A stretch of DNA of 8,916 bases from an uncultured Erysipelotrichaceae bacterium (GTDB lineage: Bacteria; Bacillota_I; Bacilli_A; Erysipelotrichales; Erysipelotrichaceae), in assembly GCA_902795525.1 (NCBI GenBank), contig CADBLN010000018.1:1-8916 (forward strand). Direction: 5' to 3'. Positions 7,386-8,916 of this stretch are shown in pieces (within the stretch, counting starts at the first letter, position 1; each line of letters starts with the position of its first letter). Made by a program: the position numbers and the translations under genes. The notes beneath the pieces are model-generated. The model was not told where the DNA came from. It saw only the letters and a program-made list of their open reading frames with translations, and did not search any database.

Positions 7386-7386
7386 G

Positions 7387-7782
7387 ATGTTTAAATTAAC
7401 AATAATGACGTACAAAGGTATATACAAGGAAGTCGACTGTGACTCCTGTAACTTACCTTCAATTGATGGTAGAAGAGGAATTTTACCAAATCACATGCCT
7501 ATTATGATGCCAGTGGAGATTGGGGTTCTTCATACGGTTGAAAATGGTGAGACAAAACGCTACGCCATTAGTGATGGAATGTTCTATTTTGAAAATAATG
7601 AAGCTACTCTTCTTGTGGACACCATAGAAGATGTTGTAGACATTGATATTGTCAGGGCAAGAAGAGCTAAGGAAAAAGCTGAAGAAAGAATGCGCGAGGC
7701 TCAATCTGAAAGTGATATTAGGAGAGCTCAAGTAGCTTTGAAAAAAGCAATTAATAGGATTAGCGCTTTAGATGAAGATTAA
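7387..7782 (+). CDS. atpC: F1Fo ATP synthase subunit epsilon
   Basis: A 131-residue protein of usual length. The N-terminal beta-sandwich (about 1-84) includes the family stretch GRRGILPNHMPIMMPVEIG (28-46) and YAISDGMFYFENN (59-71), which bind gamma and the c-ring. The C-terminal helical hairpin (about 88-128) includes IDIVRA (86-91) and a run of Arg and Lys residues. IDxxRA resembles the ATP-binding motif of Bacillus-type epsilon subunits, where ATP keeps the helices folded and low ATP lets them extend and block hydrolysis. Such regulation is inferred here. The ATG is one base after the atpD stop; AGGAG (7376-7380) inside atpD serves as ribosome site. This is the last gene of the operon, directly followed by a terminator. 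Confidence 0.95.
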   Translation: MFKLTIMTYKGIYKEVDCDSCNLPSIDGRRGILPNHMPIMMPVEIGVLHTVENGETKRYAISDGMFYFENNEATLLVDTIEDVVDIDIVRARRAKEKAEERMREAQSESDIRRAQVALKKAINRISALDED

Positions 7783-7805
7783 GGTTCCTTTGGGAATCTT
7801 TTCTT
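7781..7805 (+). terminator. Intrinsic terminator of the atp operon
   Basis: AAGGTTCC (7781-7788) pairs with GGAATCTT (7793-7800), including one G-U pair, around a TTTG loop, followed by a T-rich tail (7799-7805, TTTTCTT). The stem starts inside the atpC stop codon. The position and tail make this the clear end of the operon. Confidence 0.8.
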
Positions 7806-7806
7806 A

Positions 7807-7812
7807 TATAAT
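7807..7812 (+). promoter_or_regulatory. TATAAT -10 element just before a small membrane protein gene
   Basis: A perfect TATAAT ends six bases before the ATG at 7819, so transcription would start at or within a base of the start codon. No convincing -35 is seen: the 17-base-spaced position is inside the atp terminator stem. The hexamer could be chance in AT-rich DNA, but no other signal serves the next gene. Confidence 0.45.
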
Positions 7813-7818
7813 TATGTT

Positions 7819-8115
7819 ATGAAAAAAGTAATAAGATTCATTAACACAAATAAGTATTTCTGTTTTGTGTGTTTAATGATTTTTAGCATGTTCTTATTGT
7901 TTGTGGAAGTATTAAGAGAAAAATACATTTTAGGCTTGATGGGCAATATTGGTAAAAATGCATTTATGATTTCCTGGTTGTATATGCCAATTTTAGCTGT
8001 ATTGATTTTGGTTATAATATTTAATAAAAGCAGAAAAGAAAAAGATGGCTTAGTCCTTATGACCTCAATTATGCTATGGAGCATCTTGCAGGTTATTTAT
8101 TATGCCTTTATGTAA
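7819..8115 (+). CDS. Small three-helix membrane protein of unknown function
   Basis: A 98-residue hydrophobic protein that I do not recognise. It has a basic start (MKKVIRFINTNK), then three likely membrane helices at about residues 14-32, 47-68 and 75-97. The loop at 33-46 is mixed and the loop NKSRKEKDG (69-77) is strongly positive, which suggests that this loop faces the cytoplasm. No catalytic motif is visible. There is no Shine-Dalgarno site before the ATG; a nearer ATG at 7814 is followed by a stop after one codon. The gene lies directly after the atp terminator and before a CDP-alcohol phosphatidyltransferase, from which a terminator-like hairpin separates it. The A/T-rich codon use matches its neighbours. 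It is probably real because of its hydrophobic, well-organised pattern, but the exact start is uncertain. Confidence 0.65.
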   Translation: MKKVIRFINTNKYFCFVCLMIFSMFLLFVEVLREKYILGLMGNIGKNAFMISWLYMPILAVLILVIIFNKSRKEKDGLVLMTSIMLWSILQVIYYAFM

Positions 8116-8136
8116 TCTTAATATGAAAACGTTTGA

Positions 8137-8166
8137 AAAAAGAGTTAGCGTGTGCTAACCTTTTTT
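8137..8166. terminator. Bidirectional terminator-like hairpin upstream of the phosphatidyltransferase gene
   Basis: GTTAGC (8144-8149) and GCTAAC (8154-8159) form a perfect stem around a GTGT loop. It is flanked by six A (8136-8141) on the left and six T (8161-8166) on the right, so it could end transcription on either strand. It lies right after the small membrane protein gene, and its T-tract directly abuts the ATG at 8167. Confidence 0.7.
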
Positions 8167-8700
8167 ATGTTTTCTTTCAAGTTACTTATAGCACTATTAA
8201 GCCTATCAAGGATTCCTCTTGGCGTATGGTCATATCATTTAATTAAGAAAAATGATGTGAATTTCTTTATGCTGGTTTTTTTATTGGTGTGTATAAGTGA
8301 TATTTTAGATGGATTCTTATCCAGAAAATTTAAAATTGACAGTAAGGTTGGGGGAGTACTAGATGTAATATGTGATTTCATTTATATTACAATCTGTTGT
8401 CTTGGATTAGTGCTAAAAAAATTGGTTCCTTGGTGGTTACTTATAGTAATGTTGATGAAGTTTGTTGATTTTTTGATTTCTTCATTTTTGGTCAATACAA
8501 AACAACTAGTTTATGACTTTATCGGAAAGTGCCTGGCTTTGTTTCTCTATGTTTTGCCTGTTATTCTAGTGGTTGTTCATGAGTATTACAATGATTTGTT
8601 TTCAATAACATATTTCGTAGTTATTGTTTGTGTGCTGTTAATGAGTGTTATCTCATTTTTTGCCAGGATAAGAAAAATCTCTTTGTTAAGAGACTTTTAA
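8167..8700 (+). CDS. CDP-alcohol phosphatidyltransferase family protein
   Basis: A 177-residue membrane protein with about five to six helices. The family signature D-x2-DG-x2-A/S-R-x8-G-x3-D-x3-D is complete: Asp45, Asp48, Gly49, Ser52, Arg53, Gly62, Asp66 and Asp70, with Ser in place of the commoner Ala. The N-terminal SLSRIP (12-17) matches the LTxxRI block of PgsA-like enzymes. Such enzymes transfer a phosphatidyl group from CDP-diacylglycerol to an alcohol, for example glycerol-3-phosphate or another acceptor; the acceptor here cannot be told. The start is uncertain. ATG 8167 has no ribosome site and touches the T-tract of a hairpin. An in-frame GTG at 8152 would add five residues and has a weak AAAGAG-type site, but it lies inside the hairpin. 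The fit to the family's short N-terminus favours 8167 slightly. The stop overlaps that of the opposing gene. Confidence 0.85.
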   Translation: MFSFKLLIALLSLSRIPLGVWSYHLIKKNDVNFFMLVFLLVCISDILDGFLSRKFKIDSKVGGVLDVICDFIYITICCLGLVLKKLVPWWLLIVMLMKFVDFLISSFLVNTKQLVYDFIGKCLALFLYVLPVILVVVHEYYNDLFSITYFVVIVCVLLMSVISFFARIRKISLLRDF

Positions 8701-8916
8701 AACAATTGTATTTGTTCAAACATGGATTTCCATGATGCTTGTTTAGCCTCAGTTATCCTGTCATCGGGAAGCAAATTACCTAATAACAATGGTGAGTTAT
8801 CATCATGGGTTTGATAATTTTCTATAACCATGTTTTTGCTGCTGTTGGCGTAACAATATCTACACATGTGCAAGCAGCTGCTATAAGCCCCAATATCATA
8901 CCCCATTAAACAATTA
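8697..8916 (-). CDS. DUF1848-type protein, C-terminal end (5' part outside window)
   Basis: The minus-strand frame is open from the window edge to a TAA at 8699-8697. About 72 residues are visible and the gene clearly continues beyond the window; the Met at 8906 is internal. The visible part reads DIGAYSSC, then CLHMCRYCYAN, giving a CxxxCxxC cysteine cluster. It then has a SPLLLG block and a DDRITEAKQASW block, and it ends in LF. This matches my memory of the C-terminus of DUF1848 proteins, a family of unknown function whose cysteines may bind an iron-sulfur cluster. CxxxCxxC is also the radical-SAM cluster spacing, but there it is usually near the N-terminus. The gene converges with the phosphatidyltransferase, and the two stop codons overlap. 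The assignment is by motif memory and is moderately sure. Confidence 0.72.
   Translation of the reverse strand, partial: NCLMGYDIGAYSSCLHMCRYCYANSSKNMVIENYQTHDDNSPLLLGNLLPDDRITEAKQASWKSMFEQIQLF

Noticed and set aside
7812..8084. A 90-codon minus-strand frame opposite the small membrane protein
   Set aside because: It looks like the AT-rich complement of a hydrophobic gene and has no ribosome site; the plus-strand frame has a better membrane-protein pattern.
1..8916. CRISPR arrays, insertion sequences, tRNA or rRNA genes, phage genes
   Set aside because: No repeat arrays, transposase motifs, terminal inverted repeats or RNA gene signatures were seen; the window is a core metabolic region.

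Overview
This is a low-GC bacterial segment with tightly packed genes, typical of a Bacillota (Firmicutes) chromosome. The order glyA - upp - atpI - atpBEFHAGDC is the classic Bacillota layout. The residue style of the subunits (for example the c subunit carrying Glu in both helices) suggests a Clostridia- or Erysipelotrichia-like lineage rather than Bacillus, but that placement is inference. The standard genetic code works throughout.

Layout, left to right. Bases 1-1513: the 3' part of glyA (serine hydroxymethyltransferase), then upp (uracil phosphoribosyltransferase), then a GTG-started atpI-like membrane protein whose start overlaps the upp stop. Bases 1512-1614: a hairpin followed by an AT-rich promoter-like stretch. 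Bases 1615-7782: the complete F1Fo ATP synthase operon, with subunits a, c, b, a delta-alpha fusion, gamma, beta and epsilon, ending in a good intrinsic terminator at 7781-7805. Bases 7807-8700: a small three-helix membrane protein of unknown function, which appears leaderless behind a perfect TATAAT, then a CDP-alcohol phosphatidyltransferase whose 5' end lies against a bidirectional terminator hairpin. Bases 8697-8916, minus strand: the C-terminal end of a DUF1848-type protein that converges on, and overlaps, the phosphatidyltransferase stop codon.

The most notable finding is the single 692-codon reading frame that joins a complete delta subunit (atpH) to a complete alpha subunit (atpA). 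There is no stop codon between them and no usable in-frame start for a separate alpha. The canonical enzyme has three alpha but only one delta, so a fusion forces a 1:1 synthesis ratio. It therefore implies proteolytic maturation, a modified stator, or unused delta copies. Everything else needed for a working enzyme is present: both P-loops, the alpha arginine finger, the beta catalytic Glu and the a-subunit stator Arg.

Secondary points concern ion coupling. The c subunit has Glu24 and Glu57 plus Thr58 and Tyr62, a two-carboxylate pattern resembling Na+-binding rotor rings. The a subunit lacks the Glu of the usual LRLFGN..xGE motif (Ser164) but has an Asp (Asp203) near the conserved Gln of the last helix. 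The machine may therefore be Na+-coupled or have a rearranged half-channel; this is inference from motifs only.
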